Source: DATKDU01 sp035512595 (GTDB taxonomy: Bacteria; Planctomycetota; Planctomycetia; Pirellulales; Pirellulaceae). From it: DNA of 21,954 nucleotides. The stretch covers positions 1-21,954 of the forward strand of contig DATKDU010000316.1 in assembly GCA_035512595.1 (NCBI GenBank). Reading direction: 5' to 3'. Below are positions 14,845-21,947 of the stretch, one piece after another. Below the pieces are notes generated by a model. The model was not told the DNA's origin and ran no database searches. It saw nothing but the letters and a program-made list of their open reading frames with translations. Made by a program: the position numbers and the translations under genes. Numbering within the stretch: the stretch's first letter is position 1; every line of letters begins with the position of its first letter.

Positions 14845-15103
14845 AGGCTCGGGCCGCGCCTTGGCAGAATGGCCGCCTGATGGGGAAACTGCCGTCAATA
14901 TAGACGAGCGAGGGGGGGCGGGGGGAGTGAGCGGCGTTGCGGACGCTGCTCGTAGACATCGTCGCCCGGGAGGAGGCGATTTTCCACCATTCACGCTGAC
15001 GGCACTGGGGTGCCGTTGATTTTGCGGCATCGGCTCCCCTCGCCTGCCGCCCGCACGCCAGCCAGGTGGAGCGTCAGGTTTTATGCGTGAACCCGAAGGT
15101 TGG
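14845..15103. other. Intergenic leader of the permease, with one short hairpin
   Basis: About 259 nt between the sulfotransferase stop and the chosen permease start. It contains ACGGCAC-TGGG-GTGCCGT (14999-15016), a perfect 7-bp hairpin. On the minus strand, the direction of both flanking genes, no U-tract follows, so it is not an intrinsic terminator. The segment also holds a G-rich run (14911-14926). No gene is seen. Confidence 0.4.
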
Positions 15104-16024
15104 CTACGCCGCGGCTGCTTGGGAGGCGCCCTTCATCCAACTGAACCGCCGGCCGAGGAGATGGGCCAGCAGCTCGTCATACGGCCGGTAATGCTCCCGC
15201 AGCCGCTCTGCTACTAGCGGATCGATCTTCTCTTCATAGTAGCCGCGGTTGTAGATCTTTTCCGGTTGCACGTTACAAGACTCCACTCCCAGAAACTGAA
15301 ACACCCATTGGCACGCGGCATTCGTGTCCCGGAAGAGGTCGGCGCTATCGAGAATCAGCGTCTGCTCGCGGGGATAGAGGTGCAGCAGCAGTTCGAGCTG
15401 CAGGGCGTAATAGCCTCGGGCCACATAACGCCGCATGGTGGGAGCGTCGGCCGCCAGTGCGGCGCCTAAGCGGGGGCGATAGACGCTCTCCCAAAGCTCC
15501 GCCTCGACCGCGTCGGCAAACGTCCGCTTGTCCCGATGCCGCGTCTTGGAATGCTGGTACCCGGAGAAGGCCCGCGACACCGGATCGCGGAGGATGGCGA
15601 TGACGCGAGCTTGCGGCAGTGCGGTATGCAGCCGGTGCAAGGCTGCCGGCACGCAGAGGTACGACGGCGAGGCATCGACCGAGTGCCCGCCGACTGCCGA
15701 CACGCGCCACGCTAGCGGGAACTGCGAGCGGTACCAGGCGAGCGGACGCCGGTGATGCTTGGAGAAGTATTCAAGCTCCTTCTGGCAGGCGCCAAACAGC
15801 CGCGGATGCTTGAGCAGATGCGTGTAGAGCTGGGTCGTCCCCGCCTTTTGTGCCCCGACGATCACCAGCGAAGGCAACTGCCGCAGCTCCTGTGTCGCCA
15901 GCCGCGCGAGGGAGGGCAAATAGCCGATGGCGCTCTGCGTCCAAACCAGCGCCGTTCGCAAAAGCGGATGCCGCTTGAGCCGGCGGGTGAAGTAACGCAG
16001 ATCGTGGTGCGAGGAGTCGGACAC
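15104..16024 (-). CDS. PAPS-dependent sulfotransferase
   Basis: This 306-residue protein transfers sulfate from PAPS to an acceptor, probably a carbohydrate, judging by its type. The 5'-phosphosulfate loop is VGAQKAGTTQLYTHL (56-70), with K60 as the expected catalytic lysine. KELEYF (82-87) follows, as in heparan/Stf0-like enzymes. The 3'-phosphate site is AILRDPVSRAFSGY (143-156), with R146 and S150/S154 positions. Length is normal. The N-terminus is basic with a mildly hydrophobic stretch (about 25-43) that may associate with membrane but is not a clear TM helix. The start is GTG at 16024; no strong ribosome site is visible. Sulfotransferases are abundant in planctomycetes. The acceptor cannot be read from the sequence, and neighbours give no pathway context. 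Confidence 0.9.
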   Translation of the reverse strand: MSDSSHHDLRYFTRRLKRHPLLRTALVWTQSAIGYLPSLARLATQELRQLPSLVIVGAQKAGTTQLYTHLLKHPRLFGACQKELEYFSKHHRRPLAWYRSQFPLAWRVSAVGGHSVDASPSYLCVPAALHRLHTALPQARVIAILRDPVSRAFSGYQHSKTRHRDKRTFADAVEAELWESVYRPRLGAALAADAPTMRRYVARGYYALQLELLLHLYPREQTLILDSADLFRDTNAACQWVFQFLGVESCNVQPEKIYNRGYYEEKIDPLVAERLREHYRPYDELLAHLLGRRFSWMKGASQAAAA

Positions 16025-16049
16025 GGTTGGGCCTCGTCGAAAGCTGCCG

Positions 16050-16104
16050 ACGTAGGTCGGCCCTTCTGGGCCGACCAGGACGGCCCGGAAGGACCGTCCT
16101 ACGT
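16050..16104. repeat. Three-way-junction palindromic element
   Basis: The outer stem ACGTA (16050-16054) pairs with TACGT (16100-16104). Inside are two hairpins: GGTCGGCCC-TTCT-GGGCCGACC (16055-16076, 9 perfect bp), and GGACGG (16078-16083) with CCGTCC (16094-16099) plus two further pairs. It sits between the end of fliA and the start of the sulfotransferase on the minus strand. It resembles dispersed intergenic repeats; only one copy is in this window. Confidence 0.6.
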
Positions 16105-16126
16105 ACAGGTCTTTCCGCGCGTCGGC

Positions 16127-16918
16127 CTAGGTCCCAAACTCCGGCCTGCGGCGGGCGAGCTGCCCTTGAAGTCGGGCCACGATCGACGAGTGCATCTGGC
16201 TGACGCGGCTTTCGGACAGATCGAGCGTCGCGCCGATCTCCTTCATCGTCAGCTCTTCGTAGTAGTAGAGGATGATGATCAGCCGCTCGTTGCGGTTGAG
16301 CCCCTTGGTGACCAGGCGCATCAGGTCGTTCTTCTGGATGCGGCGGGTAGGGTCTTCCCCTTTTTTATCCTCGAGGATGTCGATCTCGCGGACGTCCTTG
16401 TAGCTGTCGGTCTCGTACCACTTCTTGTTGAGGCTGATCAGGTTGACCGCACTGGCCTCGAGCTGCATCTTTTCCAGCTCTGCGACGGGCATTTCCATCT
16501 GCACCGCCAGCTCGGCACTCGTCGGATGGCGGCCGAGCCGCGCTTCGAGCATTTTGGTCGCTTCGTTGAGCTTGCTGGCCTTGCTCCGCACCAGCCGCGG
16601 CACCCAGTCCATCGTACGCAGCTCGTCGAGCATGGCCCCGCGGATGCGCGGCACGCAATACGTCTCGAACTTGACGCCGCGCGACATGTCGAACGCGTCG
16701 ATGGCGTCCATCAGGCCGAAGATGCCGGCGGAAACCAGATCATCCAGCTCGACTCCCTCGGGGAGCCGCGCCCAGATGCGCTCGCCGTTGTACTTCACCA
16801 GCGGCAGGTAATTTTCGACCAGGGCATTGCGCAGTTCCTTGTTCGTCGGATCTGCCTTGTAGCGCTTCCAGACTTCTTCGATTTCGTAAACGGGAGCAAC
16901 TGAGGTTGCCGTCGCCAT
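16127..16918 (-). CDS. fliA: Flagellar sigma factor sigma28 (FliA/WhiG family)
   Basis: This 263-residue group 3 sigma factor directs RNA polymerase to late flagellar promoters. Region 2 spans about 33-108, with ELDDLVSAGIFGLMDAID, FDMSRGVKFETYCVPRIRGA and the DELRTMDWVPR segment. Region 3 is about 115-160. Region 4 is about 200-255, with LNRNERLIIILYYYEELTM, KEIGATLDLSESRVSQMHSS and the HTH at about 223-245. Length fits FliA. The start is decided by GGAGG (16928-16924) five nt before the ATG at 16918; an ATG between them is out of frame. It is the last gene of the flhA-flhF-flhG-small protein-fliA series, separated from the small gene by 89 nt containing a 10-bp hairpin. An anti-sigma FlgM was not seen in the window. 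Family distinction from WhiG rests on the flagellar context. Confidence 0.93.
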   Translation of the reverse strand: MATATSVAPVYEIEEVWKRYKADPTNKELRNALVENYLPLVKYNGERIWARLPEGVELDDLVSAGIFGLMDAIDAFDMSRGVKFETYCVPRIRGAMLDELRTMDWVPRLVRSKASKLNEATKMLEARLGRHPTSAELAVQMEMPVAELEKMQLEASAVNLISLNKKWYETDSYKDVREIDILEDKKGEDPTRRIQKNDLMRLVTKGLNRNERLIIILYYYEELTMKEIGATLDLSESRVSQMHSSIVARLQGQLARRRPEFGT

Positions 16919-16967
16919 TCCATCCTCCGTGATGCTTTGCGTTACCCGGCCGATTCCATCCGAGCCG

Positions 16968-16997
16968 TCGGCAGTTCAAGTGCGCCCGAACTGCCGA
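16968..16997 (-). promoter_or_regulatory. Perfect 10-bp hairpin in the leader of fliA
   Basis: TCGGCAGTTC (16968-16977) and GAACTGCCGA (16988-16997) pair perfectly around a 10-nt loop, about 40 nt upstream of the fliA ribosome site and just after the small gene's stop. No U-tract follows on the minus strand, so an mRNA-processing or stability role is more likely than termination. Confidence 0.45.
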
Positions 16998-17007
16998 TTC
17001 CCACTGG

Positions 17008-17262
17008 TCACGTAGCTGCCGTCTTGGGTTTCTTCGGTTCCCCGCCTAAGGACTGGAGTGCCGCCTGGAAGCGGGCTCGCACCGACTCTTCGACAAACCG
17101 CTCGGCAAGCTGCCCGGCGATCCATCCCAGAGCGGCGAAACCAAACAGTGCCGCACACCCCAACGCGATCGTGCTTTCCGGACCGCTTCCTGCGAGCAGA
17201 CCGCGTGCGAGAATCATTCCGCACGCCAGCGATCCCAGCACTCCTGCGTACGCCTTTGCCAT
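17008..17262 (-). CDS. Small two-helix membrane protein in the flagellar cluster
   Basis: From the ATG at 17262 the protein has 84 residues. Two hydrophobic helices (about 5-26 and 33-53, the second containing GFAALGWIAGQLAE) are followed by a charged cytoplasmic-type tail. The tail has FVEESVRARFQAALQSL and a basic end (GGEPKKPKTAAT). I do not recognise the family. GAGG six nt upstream supports this ATG; an upstream TTG at 17280 would add six residues. It lies between flhG and fliA on the same strand, with a GCCGATAA box upstream, so co-transcription with fliA is likely. Roles in FlhF/FlhG positioning or export-gate assembly would be guesses. Confidence 0.65.
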   Translation of the reverse strand: MAKAYAGVLGSLACGMILARGLLAGSGPESTIALGCAALFGFAALGWIAGQLAERFVEESVRARFQAALQSLGGEPKKPKTAAT

Positions 17263-17333
17263 TCCGTGCCTCGCCCTCAATCTTTACGCAGACTATGCAG
17301 CTTAACGTGAACAGGCGCTCTAGCGCCGCTTCG

Positions 17334-17341
17334 TTATCGGC
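17334..17341 (-). promoter_or_regulatory. Candidate sigma28 promoter (-10 box GCCGATAA)
   Basis: On the minus strand the exact octamer GCCGATAA lies about 72 nt upstream of the small membrane protein's ATG. The -35 TAAA is only partly matched (TCAA at 17-nt spacing). The octamer is the enterobacterial FliA -10 consensus, and the gene two positions downstream encodes sigma28. Confidence 0.4.
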
Positions 17342-17436
17342 TGTACTGCGGAGATGAGTTGAAGCGAACTTCACAATTTCTCTGACTCGTGTTGAGTTGC
17401 GAACAGTGGGCATGACGCGTCGGCGGTAAGTATTCC

Positions 17437-18264
17437 TCATGCCGCCTCGTACACGGGGTCGTCCTGGCCGCTCAGCAGTTGGCCCGCCATCCGCTCGAAG
17501 AGCGCTGCGATCGGCGGAAGTGGCTGCCTGAGCACCCAGGGAATCGTCGTTCCTCCCGACTGGCGGCCGACCATCGGCAGCCAGCCGCACAGCTCGATCC
17601 CCAGCCCTAAAAAACGCCGGCAGGAGCAATCCATCCGGCCGAAAATGTCGAGGGCCAGCAATTCACTCTCCGCCTGATTGACGACCAGCGCCAACGGGCG
17701 GCGCTCTTCGTCGGCGACGGCCACTGACTTAATCAATGCATAGGAGTCCATGACCGCGACGCTGTCCGCGGTCGTCGTCACCAGCACGCGGTCGGCGGCT
17801 TGCCACAGCCGGCACATCAGGTCGGTGGGGCTGCTGCCGATGTCGATCACGACCGCATCCGTGTGCCGGCCGAGCGCTCGAATCTGGTCGATCAACCGAC
17901 CGATGGCCCGCTCGCTGCACAGCGAGCGGCATTGCGGGCTGTTCGACCCGGCGACAAGTTGAATGCCGCCAGGGCCGCGCTCGAGCACTTCGTGAATGCC
18001 CCGTTTGGCAGCCAGCACATCGGCAATGGTGCTGACGGGTGTCACGCCGCACATTGCCGCCACATTAGCCCGGATCAAGTCGGCGTCCACAATCACCGTC
18101 CGCTGTCCTTGCTGTGCCATGGCGATCGCCAGGTTGACGCTGATCGACGTGATGCCGACGCCGCTGCGTCCGCCGGCAATGGCGATGGTGCGGGGAGGAG
18201 GCGGAATATCGGGGCGATGGACGCGATTCATCATCGTTCTTAGGGAAGCGGCCTGATCGGTCAT
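17437..18264 (-). CDS. flhG: FlhG/FleN-like MinD-family protein with degenerate P-loop
   Basis: This 275-residue protein sits directly downstream of flhF (16-nt gap), where FlhG/FleN/YlxH is expected. The N-terminus MTDQAASLRTM carries the DQAxxLR motif (3-9) that in known FlhG proteins stimulates the FlhF GTPase. The MinD-like core follows from about residue 26. The P-loop reads GGRSGVGITSIS (31-42), where the family has GKGGVGKT. Both the signature lysine (R33) and the Walker A lysine (I38) are missing. The switch I region VIVDADL (57-63) and DAVVIDIGSS (136-145) remain. In homologues FlhG limits flagellar number and position. Here ATP-dependent dimerisation may be lost while FlhF activation remains. 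Eight internal or C-terminal helices look intact and no frameshift is visible. No Shine-Dalgarno precedes the ATG, so translation may be coupled to flhF. Confidence 0.8.
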   Translation of the reverse strand: MTDQAASLRTMMNRVHRPDIPPPPRTIAIAGGRSGVGITSISVNLAIAMAQQGQRTVIVDADLIRANVAAMCGVTPVSTIADVLAAKRGIHEVLERGPGGIQLVAGSNSPQCRSLCSERAIGRLIDQIRALGRHTDAVVIDIGSSPTDLMCRLWQAADRVLVTTTADSVAVMDSYALIKSVAVADEERRPLALVVNQAESELLALDIFGRMDCSCRRFLGLGIELCGWLPMVGRQSGGTTIPWVLRQPLPPIAALFERMAGQLLSGQDDPVYEAA

Positions 18265-18280
18265 CTAGGAGGTTCGGTCG

Positions 18281-19435
18281 TTACGCGATATCGGGCGGTC
18301 CGTTTGCGCCGTCGGCAATTGCACTGCCGGCAATCAATTCCGCCAGCTCCTGCCGACTAGCCGGCTGGAGATCGTGCGGCACGGTTTGTCCAGAGGCGAG
18401 GTAGCCGATCGGCAGCGACCGATTGCACACGAGCGGCCACAGCCCCCCCAGTGCGGTCACTTCATCGAGCTTCGTCAGGATCATGGAAGTGGCCCCCACC
18501 CGGGCGAAGGACTCGGCAGCATTGTTAGCATTGGCAGCCGCCGACGCGCTGGACAACACAAGATGGATTTCATCGGGCCGGGCTTGATCGAGCACTTCGG
18601 CTAGTTGTCGCATCTGCGCTGCGTCGCGCGGGCTGCGGCCGGCTGTGTCAACCAGCACCAAGTCCACGTCGGCCAGACGGTCGAGTGCCGGTGGAATCTC
18701 GCCGGGCGTGGCGACCGCTTCCATCGGCAGATTCATGATCTCGGCATAAGCCTGAAGTTGCGTATCAGCGGCAATCCGAAAACTCTCGGCCGTGAGGAGC
18801 CCCACGCGCTGTTGCTCGCGCAAGTGAAAATGAGCGGCAAGCTTGGCTGCGGTTGTCGTTTTGCCGACCCCCGTCGGGCCGACCAGCGCGACAATCCGCC
18901 GCGACGCCGGCAAGAGGCGAATCGGTCCGCGCACCGCCAGCCGGCCGGCAATCACGCCGAGCAGCCGCTGACAAAGCTGGCGATAACGGACGAGCCCCTG
19001 CTGCGCGGCCGCGTCTTGCAACTCGGCAATCAGATTGCCCGCAGCTTCGGCCGGCAGTTGCTGCCGCATGAGCGACTTTCCGAGGCGCTCCAGCAGCACG
19101 GGCAAGCCGTCGCTGGCCAGGTGCGGCGCGTGGGACGCCAATTCTTCCACCGAAGGCACGCCGGGGGCTTGCTGATGAAACAAGTGACGGCGAAATTGAG
19201 CGCGAAAGTCGAGCAGATCGGCACGCGGAGATCCCCGCGACGTGTTTTTTAGAATTGCCGGTGCTTGCACTTCACTGGACGCGGTCACTTCGATCTCTTC
19301 CCCGCCGATCAGCCACCGCCACGCCGCACTGCCGACCTGGCGCGTGTGCAGGACCGACGCCTCGGGACCAAGATCCTCGCGCACGAGGCGTAATGCCTCG
19401 GCGAGCGATTTGGCGCGATAGGTGCGAAGGTCCAT
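18281..19435 (-). CDS. flhF: Flagellar SRP-like GTPase FlhF
   Basis: This 384-residue SRP-family GTPase recruits the first flagellar components to their site. The N-terminal B domain begins MDLRTYRAKSLAEALRLVRE, a typical FlhF opening that confirms the start. The N domain (about 100-175) precedes the G domain with GPTGVGKTTT (186-195), ESFRIAADTQLQAYA (217-231), DTAGRS (263-268) and TKLDE (321-325). All nucleotide-binding motifs are intact, unlike in the neighbouring FlhG. The ATG is preceded by ACCCC and then twelve CACTCAC heptamers, with no Shine-Dalgarno. It is followed after 16 nt by flhG and preceded by flhA across a 202-nt repeat-filled gap. Confidence 0.92.
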   Translation of the reverse strand: MDLRTYRAKSLAEALRLVREDLGPEASVLHTRQVGSAAWRWLIGGEEIEVTASSEVQAPAILKNTSRGSPRADLLDFRAQFRRHLFHQQAPGVPSVEELASHAPHLASDGLPVLLERLGKSLMRQQLPAEAAGNLIAELQDAAAQQGLVRYRQLCQRLLGVIAGRLAVRGPIRLLPASRRIVALVGPTGVGKTTTAAKLAAHFHLREQQRVGLLTAESFRIAADTQLQAYAEIMNLPMEAVATPGEIPPALDRLADVDLVLVDTAGRSPRDAAQMRQLAEVLDQARPDEIHLVLSSASAAANANNAAESFARVGATSMILTKLDEVTALGGLWPLVCNRSLPIGYLASGQTVPHDLQPASRQELAELIAGSAIADGANGPPDIA

Positions 19436-19438
19436 GGG

Positions 19439-19525
19439 GTGAGTGGTGAGTGGTGAGTGGTGAGTGGTGAGTGGTGAGTGGTGAGTGGTGAGTGGTGAGT
19501 GGTGAGTGGTGAGTGGTGAGTGGTG
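19439..19525. repeat. Perfect heptamer array, GTGAGTG x12, at the flhF start
   Basis: Twelve identical GTGAGTG units (19439-19522) plus a partial unit end three nt from the flhF ATG (19435). On the coding strand they read CACTCAC and occupy the place of the ribosome binding site. Such perfection suggests recent expansion and likely copy-number variation between isolates. Confidence 0.95.
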
Positions 19526-19546
19526 TTTTGTGTGTTGTATATGGCG

Positions 19547-19637
19547 ATTCTCGGAACTCGGAACTTAGTTCTTAGTACTTAACTCGGTACCCAATCCCTG
19601 ATCCCTGGACCCTGAACCCTGAACCCTGAACCCTCTC
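19547..19637. repeat. Degenerate heptamer array, 13 units in one register
   Basis: Exactly 13 x 7 nt, ending at the flhA stop codon (19638-19640). The units drift from GAACTCG, GAACTTA and GTACTTA through ACTCGGT and ACCCAAT to CCCTGAT, CCCTGGA and CCCTGAA (three times). The last type equals the array at 140-166, and the GTACTTA type resembles the block at 6102-6143. Confidence 0.85.
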
Positions 19638-21698
19638 CTATCCCTCATTCACAATTCCCACGATCTCCACCTTTGTGTCCCGCGTGATCTCATTGAACGA
19701 CAGCACGACGAGCCGCGGCAAATTGCCGCCGGTGAGCTGCTTTAGCCCCGCTCGCAGCGTCGGGCTGACGAGCACGATCGGCTTTTTCCCTTGCCGCATC
19801 AGCTTGGGCAGCTCGCCGGCAATCGCGTCGCAGATCTTCTCCACCGTCGCCGGCGGCGTGCGGACAAAGAGCCCGCGCTCCGTGTGCTCGATTCCCGACT
19901 GGATCTTGTCTTCCAGCGCCGGGTCGAGCGTCAGCACAAACAGCCGCGCCTCAGCATCGCGATAGCGGGTGCAGATCGTTCGGGCCAAACGATGCCGCAC
20001 ATATTCGGTGAGCAGCACCAGGTCCTTGGTCTTGCCGGCATAATCGCCGAGCGTTTCCAGAATCAGGCCGAGCTGCCGGATCGGCACCTCTTCGCGGAGG
20101 AGCATTTGCAGGACCTGCTGCACCTCGGCGAGCTTCATCGGCTGGGGAATCAGCTCATCCACCACGGCCGGCGTCGTTTTTTTGAGCTCGTCGATCAAGT
20201 GCTTGGCCGCATCGCGCGTCAGCAGCTCGTCGGCATGGCGGCGGACAATCTCCTGGAGATGCGTCGCCAGCACGGCGGTTGGCTCCACCGCCGTGTAGCC
20301 GAGCATCGCCGCCCGATCGGCCATCCCTGTGTCGATCCACACCGCCGCCTGCTGAAAAGCCGGGTCGCGAGTCTCGATGCCCGGAATCTTGCCGCTGGTC
20401 ATGCCGGAGTCGATCGCCAGCAGCTTGCCGGGGAGCACTTCACCCTGCGTAACGGGATTGTTCGCGATCTTGATCCGGTACTCGTTTTCTCCCAGGCGGA
20501 TGTTGTCGCGGATGCGGACCTTGGGCAGGATGATGCCTGTGTCGGCAGCGACCGACTGCCGCACGCCTGTGATCCGCGGCAAAAGGTCGCCGCCGTATTT
20601 CGGGCTCGCCAGCTTGACGAGCCCCGCACCGATCTCAATCTCCATCGGGTCGATGGCCAGATAGTCCTCGATCCGCTCCTCGGCCGGCTTCTTCGCCAGT
20701 TCTTCCGCCTTGGTTTTGGCAGTCTGCTTGTCGTCCTCGGCCTTTTTGCTCCGCGTGAGCAGCAGGGCCAGGCTCCCGCAGCCCGCCCCGAGGGCCAACA
20801 GCGGCACCTTCGGCAGATTGGTCAGCACGAGAATGCACAGAAATCCTGCGGCAACCACCAGCGCCCGCGGGTTGCTGAAAATCTGCTGCATGAACTGCTT
20901 GGGCAGATCGGACTTCTGGCTGCTGCGGGTGGTGATCAAGCCGGCTGCCAGCGACACGAGAAATGCCGGAATTTGGCTGACCAGGCCGTCGCCGATCGTC
21001 AGCTTCGTGAAGACCTCGGCGGCCTCGCCAAAGCCCATCCCTTGCTGATACACGCCGATGACAAATCCACCGATGACGTTCACGAGCGTGATGATGATGC
21101 CGGCGATCGCATCGCCGCGGACGAACTTGCTGGCACCATCCATAGCACCAAAGAAGTCAGCCTGCTGCGTGATCTCGTCGCGGCGGCGCTGCGCTTCCTT
21201 GTCGTCGATGATGCCGGCATTCAGGTCGGCGTCGATCGCCATTTGCCGGCCGGGCATGCCGTCGAGCGCGAAACGGGCGGCCACTTCGCTGATCCGCGTG
21301 GCGCCCTTGGTGATGACCACGAACTGGATCACGACAATGATCACAAAGATGATGATGCCGACGACGATTTGATCGCCGGCGACGAACTCTCCGAAGGCGC
21401 GAATGACATGGCCGGCCGCGTCGAGCCCTTCCGAGCCGCGGGTCAGGATCAGCCGCGTGGAAGCGACGTTGAGCACCAGCCGCATCAGCGTTGTGGCCAA
21501 CAGCAGCGAAGGAAAAACGCTGAACTCCAGCGGCGTGCGGACGTAAATCGTCGTCAGCAGCACGATCACCGACAGGGTGACGTTGGCCGCTAGCAGCATG
21601 TCCAGCACGAATGCCGGCAACGGGACCAGGATGACCAGCACGCTGGAGACGAGCCCCAGCGGGAGGACGAGGTCCTGATATCGTGAGAGGCGCGACAT
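19638..21698 (-). CDS. flhA: Flagellar export-gate protein FlhA
   Basis: FlhA is the membrane export-gate subunit of the flagellar type III secretion apparatus. From the ATG at 21698 it has 686 residues, the usual length. About eight membrane helices occupy residues 10-315. The FHIPEP-family signature lies in the cytoplasmic loop at about 135-158 (RISEVAARFALDGMPGRQMA), followed by DKEAQRRRDE and FVRGDAIAG. A charged linker (about 317-345) leads to the cytoplasmic domain that docks chaperone-substrate complexes. A longer frame to 21788 adds 30 residues with no family support. No Shine-Dalgarno is visible at the chosen start. It leads the minus-strand flagellar series. The usual neighbour flhB is not seen; instead a divergent plus-strand gene begins near 21948. 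Confidence 0.93.
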   Translation of the reverse strand: MSRLSRYQDLVLPLGLVSSVLVILVPLPAFVLDMLLAANVTLSVIVLLTTIYVRTPLEFSVFPSLLLATTLMRLVLNVASTRLILTRGSEGLDAAGHVIRAFGEFVAGDQIVVGIIIFVIIVVIQFVVITKGATRISEVAARFALDGMPGRQMAIDADLNAGIIDDKEAQRRRDEITQQADFFGAMDGASKFVRGDAIAGIIITLVNVIGGFVIGVYQQGMGFGEAAEVFTKLTIGDGLVSQIPAFLVSLAAGLITTRSSQKSDLPKQFMQQIFSNPRALVVAAGFLCILVLTNLPKVPLLALGAGCGSLALLLTRSKKAEDDKQTAKTKAEELAKKPAEERIEDYLAIDPMEIEIGAGLVKLASPKYGGDLLPRITGVRQSVAADTGIILPKVRIRDNIRLGENEYRIKIANNPVTQGEVLPGKLLAIDSGMTSGKIPGIETRDPAFQQAAVWIDTGMADRAAMLGYTAVEPTAVLATHLQEIVRRHADELLTRDAAKHLIDELKKTTPAVVDELIPQPMKLAEVQQVLQMLLREEVPIRQLGLILETLGDYAGKTKDLVLLTEYVRHRLARTICTRYRDAEARLFVLTLDPALEDKIQSGIEHTERGLFVRTPPATVEKICDAIAGELPKLMRQGKKPIVLVSPTLRAGLKQLTGGNLPRLVVLSFNEITRDTKVEIVGIVNEG

Positions 21699-21947
21699 GA
21701 CGCTGGCAGCCGCGGAGGTGCGCGCCGCTGAAGATGAAGGTGGTAGATGAGCGGGGCGGACATTACGAAAACCGGGCCGCGCGAGCAAGTGCGCTTGAGT
21801 GCGGGGGGAAAGAGCGGGTGCATCCCAGCTTTTGCGTTGGTTGGCGACGGAGGAAAAAGGTCAATAGGAGAATCTGGGAATTGTTTGGTAAGCTGCGTGG
21901 GATGTGGTTGGTTGGAGAACGGATTCTCTTACAAAAGGACGCGTGTC

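Noticed and set aside
14999..15016. Terminator hairpin for the sulfotransferase
   Set aside because: A perfect 7-bp stem, but no U-tract on the transcribed strand.
14845..15030. 62-residue N-terminal extension of the permease
   Set aside because: It is Pro/Arg/Ser-rich, crosses a G-rich run and precedes the standard ENPVMQREL opening of the family.
16050..16104. tRNA-like cloverleaf
   Set aside because: Too short at 55 nt, only two inner hairpins, and no tRNA consensus loops.
15752..16903. 383-codon plus-strand frame
   Set aside because: It is antisense to fliA and the sulfotransferase and crosses the three-way-junction repeat.
18140..18180. P-loop loss in flhG as a sequencing error
   Set aside because: The reading frame is continuous and two separate codons differ (CGC for Lys, ATC for Lys). 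Single-base errors would have to occur several times. It cannot be fully excluded without relatives.
19439..19525. Possible CRISPR array
   Set aside because: Units are seven nt and directly adjacent, with no spacers and no cas genes; it is a simple tandem array.
19791..21593. 600-codon plus-strand frame
   Set aside because: It is antisense to flhA and rich in Arg, His, Gln and Asp without domain signals.
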